From the NCBI GenBank assembly GCA_004298045.1, contig SCRM01000019.1:62001-126000 (forward strand): DNA of 64,000 nucleotides. Direction: 5' to 3'. Positions 43,364-52,474 of the stretch are shown here, piece by piece. The position numbers and the translations under genes were made by a program. Source of the stretch: Rhodanobacter sp. (GTDB taxonomy: Bacteria; Pseudomonadota; Gammaproteobacteria; Xanthomonadales; Rhodanobacteraceae). Below the pieces are notes generated by a model that made no database searches, was not told the DNA's origin, and saw only the letters and a program-made list of their open reading frames with translations. Positions within the stretch are counted from its first letter, which is position 1, and each line of letters opens with the position of its first letter.

Positions 43364-44911
43364 ATGAACGAACAACCCATGTCGATTCAGGCGCTCGTGC
43401 CTGTCGTGCTGGAAGAGGCCCGTCGCCGACGCGTGGCGCTGGCGGCGGTATTTGCGGCCATCGCGTTCATCGCGCTGGTGGTCGGCGTGCTGTGGCCGAA
43501 AAAGTACGAAGCCTCGACCACCATCCTGGTGCAGGAGAGCAACATCATCGCGCCGCTGATGAAAGGCGCAGCCACGCCCACCGGCACCGCCAACCGCGCC
43601 GACATTGCGCGCGCCGTGATCCTGAGCCAGCCGGTGCTGCACCAGGTGCTCGCGATCGGCGGCTGGCTTGCCGCGCACCCGAGCCCGGTCGAACTCGACC
43701 ACATCACCACCGGCATCAAGGACCGCACCACCGTCAAGTTTTCGCGTGACAACTTGCTGACGATCCACTACTACGACTCCGATCCGGAGCGGGCCTATCG
43801 GGTCACCCGCCTGTTCGGCCAGCTGTTCATCAGCGACAGCCTTGCCTCCAAGCAGCGCGAAAGCCGCGACGCCTTCGACTTCATCAACGGCCAGGTGCAG
43901 GCCTACAAGCAAAAACTCACCTCGGCCGAGGACAAGCTCAAGACCTACCGCGAGGGCAACCCCGACGCCCGCACCGGCAGCGAAGCCGCCACCCAGTCGC
44001 GCATCAACGAGCTGCGCTCGCAGGTGGAAAACGCGCGCATGGACCTGATGGAGAAACGCTCGCAGGCAGCCTCGCTCATGGCCCAGCTGTCCGGCGAATC
44101 CGAAGTCTCCGCGATACAGACCACCGCCGGCCTGTACCAGGCCCAACTGGCCGAGCTGCAGGGCAAGCTGGACAAGCTTCTGCTGACCTACACCAACGAC
44201 TACCCCGACGTGGTGCGCACCCGCCACCAGATGCAGGATTTGCAGCAGCAACTGGCGCAAGCCAACGCGCGCAGGGCGGTGGCGAGAAACGGCAAGCCCG
44301 CCGCGCTGGATGCCAGCGTGCAGATGAACCCGCTCTACCAGCAGATGAAAGGCGACCTCTCCGCGTTGCGCGGGCAGATTGCCGCCACCACGGCGCGCAT
44401 GAACGCCAGCCAGGCGATGCTCGACAACGAGATGGCGCGCAGCCGCCGCATCGCCGGATCGGAAAACGTCACCGCCGAGCTGACGCGCGATTACGACGTC
44501 AACCGCGACGTCTACCAGGATCTGCTGAAACGCCGCGAAAACGCGCGGGTGTCGATGGACCTGGACGCGACCAAGCAGGGCCTGACCTTCACCGTGCAGA
44601 ACCCGGCCACCAAGCCGCTGCTGCCAACCGGACTGCGCTTCATGCACTTTGCGCTGGGCGGCATCGGGCTGGGTCTGGCCCTGCCCTTCGGGTTGCTGTT
44701 CGGTCTGGCCCGCTTCGACCCGCGCGTGCGCTCGGCCGAGCAGCTGGAACGCCTCACCGGCCTGCCGGTGCTCGCCACCGTGCCGTACTACGCCACACCG
44801 GACGACCGCCGCCGCAACCATGCGCGCAACCTCAAACTTGCCACCATCCTCGCCGCCGTGGCGGCGGCGTATCTGATCCTGTTCGTGCTGAAGCTCAAGG
44901 GGGCAGCATGA
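43364..44911 (+). CDS. Polysaccharide chain-length/co-polymerase protein (Wzz/GumC type)
   Basis: A 515-residue inner-membrane protein with two membrane helices (VALAAVFAAIAFIALVVGVL near the N-terminus, GIGLGLALPFGLLFGLA near 440) bracketing a long periplasmic coiled-coil region rich in Gln, Lys and Glu. A third hydrophobic stretch lies at the C-terminus. The family regulates polymer length and links inner-membrane polymerase to the export pore. The ATG at 43364 is 11-14 bases from a strong GGGGAGGAG; a GTG four codons upstream is too close to it. It overlaps the next gene by ATGA. Confidence 0.92.
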   Translation: MNEQPMSIQALVPVVLEEARRRRVALAAVFAAIAFIALVVGVLWPKKYEASTTILVQESNIIAPLMKGAATPTGTANRADIARAVILSQPVLHQVLAIGGWLAAHPSPVELDHITTGIKDRTTVKFSRDNLLTIHYYDSDPERAYRVTRLFGQLFISDSLASKQRESRDAFDFINGQVQAYKQKLTSAEDKLKTYREGNPDARTGSEAATQSRINELRSQVENARMDLMEKRSQAASLMAQLSGESEVSAIQTTAGLYQAQLAELQGKLDKLLLTYTNDYPDVVRTRHQMQDLQQQLAQANARRAVARNGKPAALDASVQMNPLYQQMKGDLSALRGQIAATTARMNASQAMLDNEMARSRRIAGSENVTAELTRDYDVNRDVYQDLLKRRENARVSMDLDATKQGLTFTVQNPATKPLLPTGLRFMHFALGGIGLGLALPFGLLFGLARFDPRVRSAEQLERLTGLPVLATVPYYATPDDRRRNHARNLKLATILAAVAAAYLILFVLKLKGAA

Positions 44912-45678
44912 AACCCGACAAGTCAGCCACCGCCGTGGTCCGCATGGAGTCCGATGCCGGCACCACCGACCGCCTCCCGCAGGCGGTGCCCGACCACACC
45001 ATCGCGCTGATGGCCGAGCCACGCGCGCTGGTGCCGCAACAGCTCGAGGAGCGCCGCCTGATCCATCGGGACGCCTCCTCGCGCGTGCAGTCGGACGCCT
45101 TTCGCGAACTGCGCACGCGCCTGCTCAGCCTGGCCAACGGCAATAACTTCATTACCCTCGTGGTCGCGGTCAGTCCGCGCAGCGGCGCCAGTTTCGTGGC
45201 CCGCAACCTGGCCGCGGCGTTTGCGCTGGACGAAACCAAGACCAGCCTGTTGCTCGACTGCAACCTGCGCTATCCCGACCAGCATCGCGCGTTGGGGGTT
45301 GCCACCGACAACGGCGGGCTGGTGGATTTTCTCGACCAGCCCTCGCAGGGCATTGCCGCGAAGATCTACGCCACCGGCGTGCCGCGCCTGCGCCTCATCC
45401 CCGCCGGCAGCGCGCGCGAAGACGGCGGCGAGTATTTCTCCTCGTTCCGCATGCAGGCGCTGCTGCAACACCTGCGCAGCCGCTACGGCGACCGCTACCT
45501 GTTCCTCGACGGTCCGGCGGTAAAGGGCTCGCCCGACGCGCGCATCCTTTCCGAGCTGGCCGACTTCGTACTGCTGGTCGCCGGCTACGGGTGCGACACG
45601 CCGGCCGCCATCAGCCAGGCAGCCGCGCATTTTGCGCCGGAGAAATTCGCCGGCGTCGTGTTCAACCAGGTGCCGTGA
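44908..45678 (+). CDS. BY-kinase-like protein with degenerate P-loop
   Basis: A 256-residue protein related to bacterial tyrosine autokinases (CpsD/Wzc C-terminal domain), normally the cytoplasmic partner of the chain-length protein. It keeps the fold: SDAFRELRTRLLSL, the P-loop position VVAVSPRSGASFVARNLAAAFAL, Walker A' LLLDCNLRYPDQH, and Walker B YLFLDGPAV. The P-loop lacks the essential Lys (SGAS instead of GKS/T), and no Tyr cluster ends the protein (stops at FNQVP). It is probably a pseudokinase or scaffold. ATGA overlap with the chain-length gene shows it is a partner of it. Confidence 0.85.
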   Translation: MKPDKSATAVVRMESDAGTTDRLPQAVPDHTIALMAEPRALVPQQLEERRLIHRDASSRVQSDAFRELRTRLLSLANGNNFITLVVAVSPRSGASFVARNLAAAFALDETKTSLLLDCNLRYPDQHRALGVATDNGGLVDFLDQPSQGIAAKIYATGVPRLRLIPAGSAREDGGEYFSSFRMQALLQHLRSRYGDRYLFLDGPAVKGSPDARILSELADFVLLVAGYGCDTPAAISQAAAHFAPEKFAGVVFNQVP

Positions 45679-45796
45679 GCACTGCCCACCACCCGGCAAC
45701 GGAAACCCACCGCTACGCTGCACGCCATCACCCAAACCGCCCGCCCGTCGCCGGCTTCCCGCGGCCCTTGGCTCATCCACAGGGAGGGATGAACCC

Positions 45797-47098
45797 ATGT
45801 CGTCCACCACCTTGCACCGCGCCATTGCCATGGCATTGCTCGCCACCGGCGCGCCCGCCGTGGCCAGCCAGTTCGACTACGACCTGTACGCTGGCGTTGC
45901 GCACAGCGACAACGTGCGGCTGACCACCAGCCGGCCGATCAGCCAGACCATCCTGATCCCCGGCATCAATTTCACCTGGGACCAGCAGGGTGCGGCTCTG
46001 CAGGCGCACGTGATCGGCAATCTCGAATACCGCAGCTATCTCGGCAACCGCTTCAGCGACCAGCAGTCCGCACAGTTGAATGGCCAGGCCCTGTGGACGC
46101 TCTCCCCGCGCCGGCTGGATCTCAACGTGCAGGACTATGCCGGCATCCAGCCGCTTGATTCGCTCGCCAGCGATGCGCCGAACAACCGCCAGCAGACCAA
46201 CGTGTTCATGGTCGGCCCGGTGCTGCATTTCCGCCTCGGTGAAACCGTGCGAGGGCAAGCGGAGCTGCGCTACATCAATAGCTACGCGGAGAAAACCCGC
46301 GACTTCAACTCCAACCGGGCGCAAGCCGCGTTGCGCCTGATCAAGGACCTCAGCCCCACGGCGCGGATGTCGCTCAACCTCGACACCGAACGCGTGCGTC
46401 TGCACACCACGACCATCTATCCGAACTACGACCGCCACGAGCTGTTCGCCCACTACGTGAGTACCCTGCCCAAGGTGGATCTCGACCTGGAACTGGGAGC
46501 CACGCGCATCGACTACGACCGCGCCGGTGCGCGTGCACATACGAGCCCGCTGGTGCGCGCCAGCGCCACCTGGCGCATCTCGGCCCGCAACAACCTGACG
46601 CTCGACGGCCGCCGCCAGTACTCGGACGCCGCGCACGACCTCATGCTGCGCCCCGGCACCAACCCGCTGCGCAACGACTACGGCGTCGGCATCGGCGACA
46701 CCATGGTCAACCCGCAGGTGTTCCTCGAGCACAAGACGGAGCTGGTCTATGGCTTTCGTGGCGAGCGGGTGTCCTTCACGCTGGCGCCGTACTACCGCAA
46801 GCTCGATTATCTCGGGGGCTCGGTGTACGACCAGCGCGGCACCGGCGCCACCACCGCCCTCGACTACCGCATGCGCCCGACGCTAACCGTCTCGCTCTTC
46901 GCCAGCCGCGAAAACCTGCGGTACACCACCATGCACCGGGTGGACAAGACCCTGCTGGCCGGCATCGGCATCGTCGGACAGCGCAACAGCCACTGGAGCT
47001 GGCGCGCGGCGCTCACCCGCCAGCAGCGGCATAGCACAGCCGCCGGCCAGAGCTATCACGAGACCCGCATCTACTTCGGGCTGGTCTACAAGCGATGA
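45797..47098 (+). CDS. Outer-membrane beta-barrel protein of polysaccharide locus
   Basis: A 433-residue protein with a signal peptide (AIAMALLATGAPAVAS) and a repeating pattern of amphipathic beta strands ending YFGLVYKR. Strands such as QLNGQALWTLSPRRLDLNVQDY and VRASATWRISARNNLTLDGRR recall the outer-membrane barrels found in exosortase-A type EPS clusters (TIGR03016-like). It may help export the polymer through the outer membrane. GGGAGG lies 9 bases before the ATG. 118 bases of non-coding DNA precede it, without visible signals. Confidence 0.75.
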   Translation: MSSTTLHRAIAMALLATGAPAVASQFDYDLYAGVAHSDNVRLTTSRPISQTILIPGINFTWDQQGAALQAHVIGNLEYRSYLGNRFSDQQSAQLNGQALWTLSPRRLDLNVQDYAGIQPLDSLASDAPNNRQQTNVFMVGPVLHFRLGETVRGQAELRYINSYAEKTRDFNSNRAQAALRLIKDLSPTARMSLNLDTERVRLHTTTIYPNYDRHELFAHYVSTLPKVDLDLELGATRIDYDRAGARAHTSPLVRASATWRISARNNLTLDGRRQYSDAAHDLMLRPGTNPLRNDYGVGIGDTMVNPQVFLEHKTELVYGFRGERVSFTLAPYYRKLDYLGGSVYDQRGTGATTALDYRMRPTLTVSLFASRENLRYTTMHRVDKTLLAGIGIVGQRNSHWSWRAALTRQQRHSTAAGQSYHETRIYFGLVYKR

Positions 47099-47877
47099 GC
47101 ACCCGCAACGGTGCCGACGAGCCCATCCAGTTTGGTCCACAGTCCCTGTTCGGCATGTATTGCCCGGCGGCCGGTTCGACGCCGCGGGGCGGCGTTCTGC
47201 TGTGTGCGCCGATCGGCCAGGAGCAGATCCGCGGCCATCGGCTGTACCGCCAGCTGGCGCACGCCATGGCCGCAGCCGGTTTTGCGGTGCTGCGTTTCGA
47301 CTGCTATGGGACGGGCGATTCGCCCGGCGAAAGCCTCAAGGTGAGCTGGCCGCAATGCCTTGCCGACACCGCCACCGCCGCCGCGGAACTGCGCCGGCGC
47401 AGCGGCTGCGACCAGCTTGCCGCCTACGGCACACGTATCGGCGGCAGCTTGGCCCTGGCTGCGGCGCCCGCGGCCGGGCTTGCGCGGCTCATCCTCTGGG
47501 ATCCCATCCTGGATGGCGCCGCCTACGTCGTGCAGCTCGATGCATGGCAGGAGTGGCTGCGCAAGGATCCAGGCCGTTATCCCCGACCGCGTCCGGCGGC
47601 CGACGCCGCAGGCCAATGGTTGGGTTTTGCCGTCAGCCCCGCCCTGCGCCACCAGCTGCTGCAATGGCGCCCCGAGCCGCCAGCCGTACCGACGGTGCTG
47701 CTGCAATCCGCCGAGGTCGCCACCCAGCCGGTACCTTCGAGCTTCCTTGCTGCCGGGGTGCAACGCCGCACGCTGGCCACACCCTCGCCATGGCTCGACC
47801 CCGGGCGCCTGGAAACCACCGTGTTCGCCCCCGACATGGTGCGCGCTGCCTGCGACTGCCTGCTGGGCACGGCATGA
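47095..47877 (+). CDS. Alpha/beta-hydrolase-like protein, nucleophile replaced by Arg
   Basis: A 260-residue alpha/beta-hydrolase fold protein resembling the exosortase A system-associated hydrolase 2 family (TIGR03101). The core reads GVLLCAPIGQEQIRGHRLYR, AVLRFDCYGTGDSPGE, and at the nucleophile elbow YGTRIGGSLAL, so the usual GxSxG is GTRIG with Arg for Ser. That change is family-like and argues against ordinary esterase activity. ATGA overlap with the barrel gene and with the next hydrolase ties it to the operon. Confidence 0.8.
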   Translation: MSTRNGADEPIQFGPQSLFGMYCPAAGSTPRGGVLLCAPIGQEQIRGHRLYRQLAHAMAAAGFAVLRFDCYGTGDSPGESLKVSWPQCLADTATAAAELRRRSGCDQLAAYGTRIGGSLALAAAPAAGLARLILWDPILDGAAYVVQLDAWQEWLRKDPGRYPRPRPAADAAGQWLGFAVSPALRHQLLQWRPEPPAVPTVLLQSAEVATQPVPSSFLAAGVQRRTLATPSPWLDPGRLETTVFAPDMVRAACDCLLGTA

Positions 47878-48692
47878 CGGCCGAACAGGCTTTTCGCTTC
47901 GGGCGCGCCGATCACCTGATCGGCATCGCCGGACTGCCGGCAACCCCCGCTCCGGTCGGCGCGATCGTGCTGAACGCCGGCATGGTGCACCGGGTCGGGC
48001 CGTTCCGCCTGCACGTCGACCTGACCCGCCGCCTGAATGCGGCCGGCTATCCCACGCTGCGCATGGATCTTTCGACGCTGGGCGACAGCGGCGCCAGCGG
48101 GCAGAACCAGTCGCACGCGACGGAAGTGCTGGCCGACGTCGCCGATGCGATGAACCTGCTCGGCACGCACGCCGGATGCGAACGTTTCGTGCTGATCGGC
48201 CTGTGCGCCGGCGCCGCCAATTCGCACACCGTGGCCTGCGTCAACCCGCGCGTGGCTGGCGTCGTTTTCATCGACGGCTACGTCTATCGCACCTTCGGCT
48301 TCAACCTGCGGCACTACCTGCCGCGGCTGCTGAGCCCGGTGCGCGTCCTGCGCCGGGTCGCACGCATGGCCAGGCAGCGGCGGAAGCCGGAGGGGCGGGC
48401 GGTATTCGAGGTGACCGTGCCGCCGCGCGACCAGGTGCGCCGCAACTACGCGGACATGCTCGCACGCGGCCTGAAGCTCTGTTTCATCTACAGCGGCGGC
48501 ATCAGCGAGCACTTCAATCACGCCCGCCAGTTTGGCGAAATCTACGGCCCGCTGGCGCGCGACCCGGGCGCCAGCGTGCATTACCTCGCGCACACCGACC
48601 ACACCTACGCGCTGACCGCCGACCGCAAGCTGCTGATCGACACCATCACCGACTGGTTTGCCGACCGATTCCCGCTCGCGAACCGGCGTTGA
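47874..48692 (+). CDS. Alpha/beta-hydrolase-like protein with Cys nucleophile
   Basis: A 272-residue alpha/beta-hydrolase fold protein resembling exosortase A system-associated hydrolase 1 (TIGR03100). The oxyanion region has IVLNAGMVHRVGPFRLH, then TLRMDLSTLGDSG, and the nucleophile elbow is IGLCAGAANSH, with Cys in the Ser position. A possible catalytic His lies in AHTDHTYAL near the C-terminus. A Cys nucleophile suggests an acyl- or thioester-transfer role. It overlaps its hydrolase partner by ATGA and is the last gene of the rightward operon, 3 bases from the convergent glycosyltransferase. Confidence 0.8.
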   Translation: MTAEQAFRFGRADHLIGIAGLPATPAPVGAIVLNAGMVHRVGPFRLHVDLTRRLNAAGYPTLRMDLSTLGDSGASGQNQSHATEVLADVADAMNLLGTHAGCERFVLIGLCAGAANSHTVACVNPRVAGVVFIDGYVYRTFGFNLRHYLPRLLSPVRVLRRVARMARQRRKPEGRAVFEVTVPPRDQVRRNYADMLARGLKLCFIYSGGISEHFNHARQFGEIYGPLARDPGASVHYLAHTDHTYALTADRKLLIDTITDWFADRFPLANRR

Positions 48693-48695
48693 CTG

Positions 48696-49445
48696 TCAGC
48701 CGTAGCGCTTGCGGACGGCGCCGAGCAGATAACTGGCAAAGCAGCGCGAGGATGCGGGCCACGACAGGCCGAGATGGCGGCGATAAATGCGCCAGGTCCA
48801 GCGCGCCGAACGCGGGAGGCTGGACGACAGCGACGCGCCGCCGTCGCTGTACACCGCGAGCGGCTCCTGGATGGCCACCGCCGAGCCGCTGCGCTGCAGT
48901 ACCTCCAGCCACATGAGATAGTCTTCGTGGCCGATCGACTCCTGGCGAAACGTGCCCAACACTTCGCGATCGTAGGCCCCGGTCAGGTTGCCGATGCAGT
49001 TGCCGCGCAGCAGGTGGGCAAAATCGAATTGCGCCGGTGGCGTGACCAGCCGGCGCCCGCTGGCGCCCTCACGGAAATACGCCGAGCACACCACGCTGGC
49101 GCCCGCGGCGAACGCCTCGCGCTGGCGGGCAAGTTTTGTCGTCAGCCAGTAGTCGTCCGCATCCAGAAAGGCGAGATAGCGCCCGCGCGCGGCGTCGATG
49201 CCGGCGTTGCGCGCCCTCGCCACGCCACCGTTGCGCTCCAGCACCAGCAGGCGGATGCGGTCATCGCGCTGCACGAACTGGTCGACCCGTTCGCGCGTGG
49301 CATCGCGCGAGCCGTCGTCGATCACGATCAGCTCGAACCCCGGGTCGGTCTGCGCCAGCACGCTGTCGATCGCGCGGCCAATGGTGGCGGCACCGTTGTA
49401 GGCCGGCATGATGATGCTGAATATCGGCTGGTCCACGGCGCTCAA
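48696..49445 (-). CDS. Glycosyltransferase family 2
   Basis: A 249-residue GT-A glycosyltransferase that adds a sugar to the growing repeat unit in the cytoplasm. Visible motifs are FSIIMPAYNGAATIGRAIDSVLAQT, the nucleotide-sugar DDGS, RNGGVARARNAGIDAARG, and the metal-binding DADD in AFLDADDYW. Sugar specificity cannot be read. Its ATG overlaps the upstream gene by four bases. Last gene of the leftward operon. Confidence 0.92.
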   Translation of the reverse strand: MSAVDQPIFSIIMPAYNGAATIGRAIDSVLAQTDPGFELIVIDDGSRDATRERVDQFVQRDDRIRLLVLERNGGVARARNAGIDAARGRYLAFLDADDYWLTTKLARQREAFAAGASVVCSAYFREGASGRRLVTPPAQFDFAHLLRGNCIGNLTGAYDREVLGTFRQESIGHEDYLMWLEVLQRSGSAVAIQEPLAVYSDGGASLSSSLPRSARWTWRIYRRHLGLSWPASSRCFASYLLGAVRKRYG

Positions 49446-50611
49446 CCCGGCGCCGCCGCGGACGGCCGCGGCAGTTCAAAGTCGCGGTAAACGTTCGGGT
49501 TGCCGGCCTTGCCGGCCTCCGCCGCCTTGATGATGTTGTACATCTCGCGCGTGGTGACGTAATGCAGCACGTGGCGGGTGCCGTCGTTGTAGGCGCTTTC
49601 GAGATACGCGTGCATGCGTTCCGCCGGCTCGCCCAACAGCGTGTCCATGTCGCGCTCCTGGGTGCCGTGGGTGTGGATCTTGATGAAGATCCACTCCGGC
49701 CGCCCCTCGACGTGGATGCCGGTGCGCACCCAGTGGTCCACGCGATCCGACGTGGGCGGGCAGGCTCGGCGCACGTCGGCATTCTCGATGCGCGGAATGA
49801 TGCCGAAGCGACGGCGCTTCCAATTGAGGCCGAGCGGCCCTTGCACGATCATCAGATCGCCCGATGGCTGTCCGCCCACCCGCACCGGCACGCCCTTGTC
49901 GTGCGATTTCGGCCGCAGCGGGTCGTCGGTGGCGTAGTAGATGCTGTTGACCGTGCTGGTCTGGGTGTCGCTGGGTGCCGACGGCAGAGTGAAATCGGCA
50001 TAGCAGCCAAGTTCGCGCAGCAGGATCAGCTCGTTGTTGAGACCGCACCAGCGGCCATCGGCGCGCGAGTTGTCGAGGCTCCAGTTGCCATGCACGAAGG
50101 CAAACCGCAATTGCCCGGTCTTCGGATCGCGCGGCAAGGCGCCGTGGCGCTCGTGCAGCAACTGGTTGAAGCGCGCGATCACTGTGCGGAAGTTCGCCTC
50201 GGTGTCATGGTCGTGGTGCAGGTGGATCTCGATCTCGCCGAAGCCCTCCTTGCACAGGGCCGCCAGCTTGGTCAGGTGCTCCTCCGCGTATTCCTCCTCC
50301 GGATAGAAGAAGCAATGCTGCGGGTGGCGGCCGTCTGCATCGACATGGCGCGACGCCAGCGCGCGGTAGTCGCGGCACCAGCGATCCACCCGCGCGCGCT
50401 GGGTCGCCAGGTCCACCCGGCCCCAGTTCGGCTCGAAGTGATCGACGAAGCAGAACATCACGTGCACCGGGCCGACCGGCGGCGCCGGCACCCGGCGGCG
50501 CAAATAGCTGCCCAGCCAGATCTGCATGTTGCGCGCGTGGATCGCATAGCGCAGTGCGACGACCGCGCCTGCCACCAGTAAGGCCGCCATCGCGAGGATT
50601 CCCATCAACAT
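49442..50611 (-). CDS. Membrane-anchored protein of unknown function, deacetylase-like
   Basis: A 389-residue protein with one N-terminal membrane helix (GILAMAALLVAGAVVALRY). The body contains FCFVDHFEPNWG, IEIHLHHDHDTEANF, GNWSLDNSRADGRWCG and IHTHGTQERDMD, a pattern of Asp/His and Glu residues that recalls polysaccharide deacetylase or glycoside-hydrolase barrels, but I do not recognise the family. GGGAG lies 7 bases before the ATG. It sits between a glycosyltransferase and a NodB-type deacetylase and so probably modifies the polymer in the periplasm (inference). Confidence 0.6.
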   Translation of the reverse strand: MLMGILAMAALLVAGAVVALRYAIHARNMQIWLGSYLRRRVPAPPVGPVHVMFCFVDHFEPNWGRVDLATQRARVDRWCRDYRALASRHVDADGRHPQHCFFYPEEEYAEEHLTKLAALCKEGFGEIEIHLHHDHDTEANFRTVIARFNQLLHERHGALPRDPKTGQLRFAFVHGNWSLDNSRADGRWCGLNNELILLRELGCYADFTLPSAPSDTQTSTVNSIYYATDDPLRPKSHDKGVPVRVGGQPSGDLMIVQGPLGLNWKRRRFGIIPRIENADVRRACPPTSDRVDHWVRTGIHVEGRPEWIFIKIHTHGTQERDMDTLLGEPAERMHAYLESAYNDGTRHVLHYVTTREMYNIIKAAEAGKAGNPNVYRDFELPRPSAAAPG

Positions 50612-50663
50612 CCGTCAGCTCCCTGGTCGAAGAAAATGGACGCAGCCGTGGCCGCCACCCGCA

Positions 50664-51308
50664 TCATTGGCTGCGCTCCGGTGACAACGACAAGAACCGG
50701 AAACCGGTAGCGCACCAGACCGGCAGCAACTGGGCAAGGGCATCGCACGCCAACGCGTTGTCGTCGTGCATCAGCACGATGTCGCCCGCCATCGGCGGCA
50801 CGCGTTGCAGGCGTCCCACCAGCTCGGCCACCGGTGGCTTGCGGTAATCGAGGCTGTCGTAGGACCAGTACGCGACGCTGCGCCGGCGGCGCGCGAGCGC
50901 AAACAACAGCGGCAACGGCAGCACGCCCTGCGGTGTGCGCACCCGATGCCGGGCACGTCCGTCAAACCGGGCCAGCAACGCGTCGGTGCGGTCCAGCTCG
51001 GCCAGCTGTTCGGCGAGACCAAGATGGTCGTAATGGTCGTGGTTCCACGAGTGGTTGCCGAGCAGATGACCGTCGGCCACGATGCGCTCGACGAGGCGCG
51101 GATAGCGCTCGGCATGTTTGCCGATTACGAAAAAGCTCGCGCGAGCGCCGTTTGCCTGCAACAGATCGAGCAGGCGCGGAGTGTGCTCCGGGTGCGGGCC
51201 GTCGTCGAACGTGAGGTAGCGCGCACCGTCGCCCACCGCGCCACGAGTTTGCGCGATGCCGGTGGGCAACAGGCCGAGCAGCTGCCGCTTGGAGGGTTTG
51301 AGTCTCAC
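50664..51308 (-). CDS. NodB-type polysaccharide deacetylase (short)
   Basis: A 214-residue protein with the NodB homology domain: the metal/catalytic TFDDGPHPEHT near residue 34, the His pair in GNHSWNHDHYDH, RTPQGV, and VLMHDDN near the C-terminus. It would remove N- or O-acetyl groups from a sugar. There is no signal peptide. The start is the GTG at 51308, which overlaps the stop of the upstream glycosyltransferase as GTGA. Confidence 0.88.
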   Translation of the reverse strand: MRLKPSKRQLLGLLPTGIAQTRGAVGDGARYLTFDDGPHPEHTPRLLDLLQANGARASFFVIGKHAERYPRLVERIVADGHLLGNHSWNHDHYDHLGLAEQLAELDRTDALLARFDGRARHRVRTPQGVLPLPLLFALARRRRSVAYWSYDSLDYRKPPVAELVGRLQRVPPMAGDIVLMHDDNALACDALAQLLPVWCATGFRFLSLSPERSQ

Positions 51309-52474
51309 GTGGCGTTTCCCGTCCGTACCGGTGCAGCGGCAACCGCCGCGCACAAGCTGCGTTCAAGCCGGTCGACATTGTCTTCCCAGCGGAATTCAGC
51401 TGCGTGACATGCGATGCGTGCGGCATCCCACGGCCGCCCGAGCACGTCCTGCAGTGCCGCGCACAACGCCTGCGGGTCATGCGCCGGCACCAGATTCCCG
51501 GCATAGTCGGGCACCACTTCGGGGATGCCGCCAACCCGCGTCGCCACCACCGGCGTGCCGCTGGCCATGGCTTCCAGCACCACGTTGGGTACGCCTTCAT
51601 TGTGGCTCGGCAGGCAGAGCACGTTGGCGGCGCGAAACCAGTCCGCGAGGGCAGCGTGATCCACCGCCCCGACCAGCCGCACATGACTGCCAATGGCACC
51701 CGCGCTGGCGCGTTGCTTGATGTCGTCGCGCGCCGCGCCGGCGCCCACGTAGACCAGCATGGCCTGGGGCTGGGTCTCGCGCAGCCACAAGAAGGCCTCG
51801 ATCAAGTCGAGACACCCCTTCGCCGGCTTGAGGTTGCCCACGTACAGCACCAATGGAACCGCTGCCGGCACACCCAGCCGCTCACGCGCTTCGACGCGTG
51901 ACCCCGGCGCAAACAGCTTTCCATCCACGCCGTTGTAAATCACTTCGGTGCGTGCCGGGTCGGCGCCGATCGCGACCGCTTTCTCCGCCAGCGCACGGCT
52001 GACGGCAACGACGCCACCGGCACGCCGCAGGGCGCGGGCAATCTGCCAACGCCGCAGCGCATGGGTGGCGATCACGTTGAGGTCGCTGCCATGCACCTTG
52101 ACCACGTACGGCACCCCCAGGCGCCGCGCCACCCAGCCGGCCGCCACGGCGTCCGGGTACCCCCAGCTCGCCAGCACGCAATCGAAGCCCGCGTGCCGCA
52201 AAACCCGGCCACGCTGGGCCCAAAGCGAGAGCCCCCAGCAAACCGCGTGCAAGACGCGGCCAACGCCCGGCGGGTAAAAGTAGGTGAACCAGCCGGCCAC
52301 CACGCCCGGCACCTCCACCGCACTGCGCTGGCCGTGCCGTTCGCGGAAATCCACCGCCGTCAGCACCTGCACCTCATGCCGACGGCCCAGTCGCTCGAAC
52401 TGCTGGCGATTGAACGCCCCACGCCGCGGATCCCACGGGGTGGGAAACAGGTTGGTGAGGACAAGGATCTTCAT
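51305..52474 (-). CDS. Glycosyltransferase family 4
   Basis: A 389-residue GT-B glycosyltransferase. N-terminal MKILVLTNLFPTPWDPRRGAFN and the acceptor region VKVHGSDLNVI, then the donor domain with VLYVGNLKPAKGCLDLIEAF and the EX7E motif SHNEGVPNVVLEAMASGTPVV. The ATG overlaps the upstream glycosyltransferase stop by four bases (ATGA). Part of the repeat-unit assembly set. Confidence 0.92.
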   Translation of the reverse strand: MKILVLTNLFPTPWDPRRGAFNRQQFERLGRRHEVQVLTAVDFRERHGQRSAVEVPGVVAGWFTYFYPPGVGRVLHAVCWGLSLWAQRGRVLRHAGFDCVLASWGYPDAVAAGWVARRLGVPYVVKVHGSDLNVIATHALRRWQIARALRRAGGVVAVSRALAEKAVAIGADPARTEVIYNGVDGKLFAPGSRVEARERLGVPAAVPLVLYVGNLKPAKGCLDLIEAFLWLRETQPQAMLVYVGAGAARDDIKQRASAGAIGSHVRLVGAVDHAALADWFRAANVLCLPSHNEGVPNVVLEAMASGTPVVATRVGGIPEVVPDYAGNLVPAHDPQALCAALQDVLGRPWDAARIACHAAEFRWEDNVDRLERSLCAAVAAAPVRTGNAT

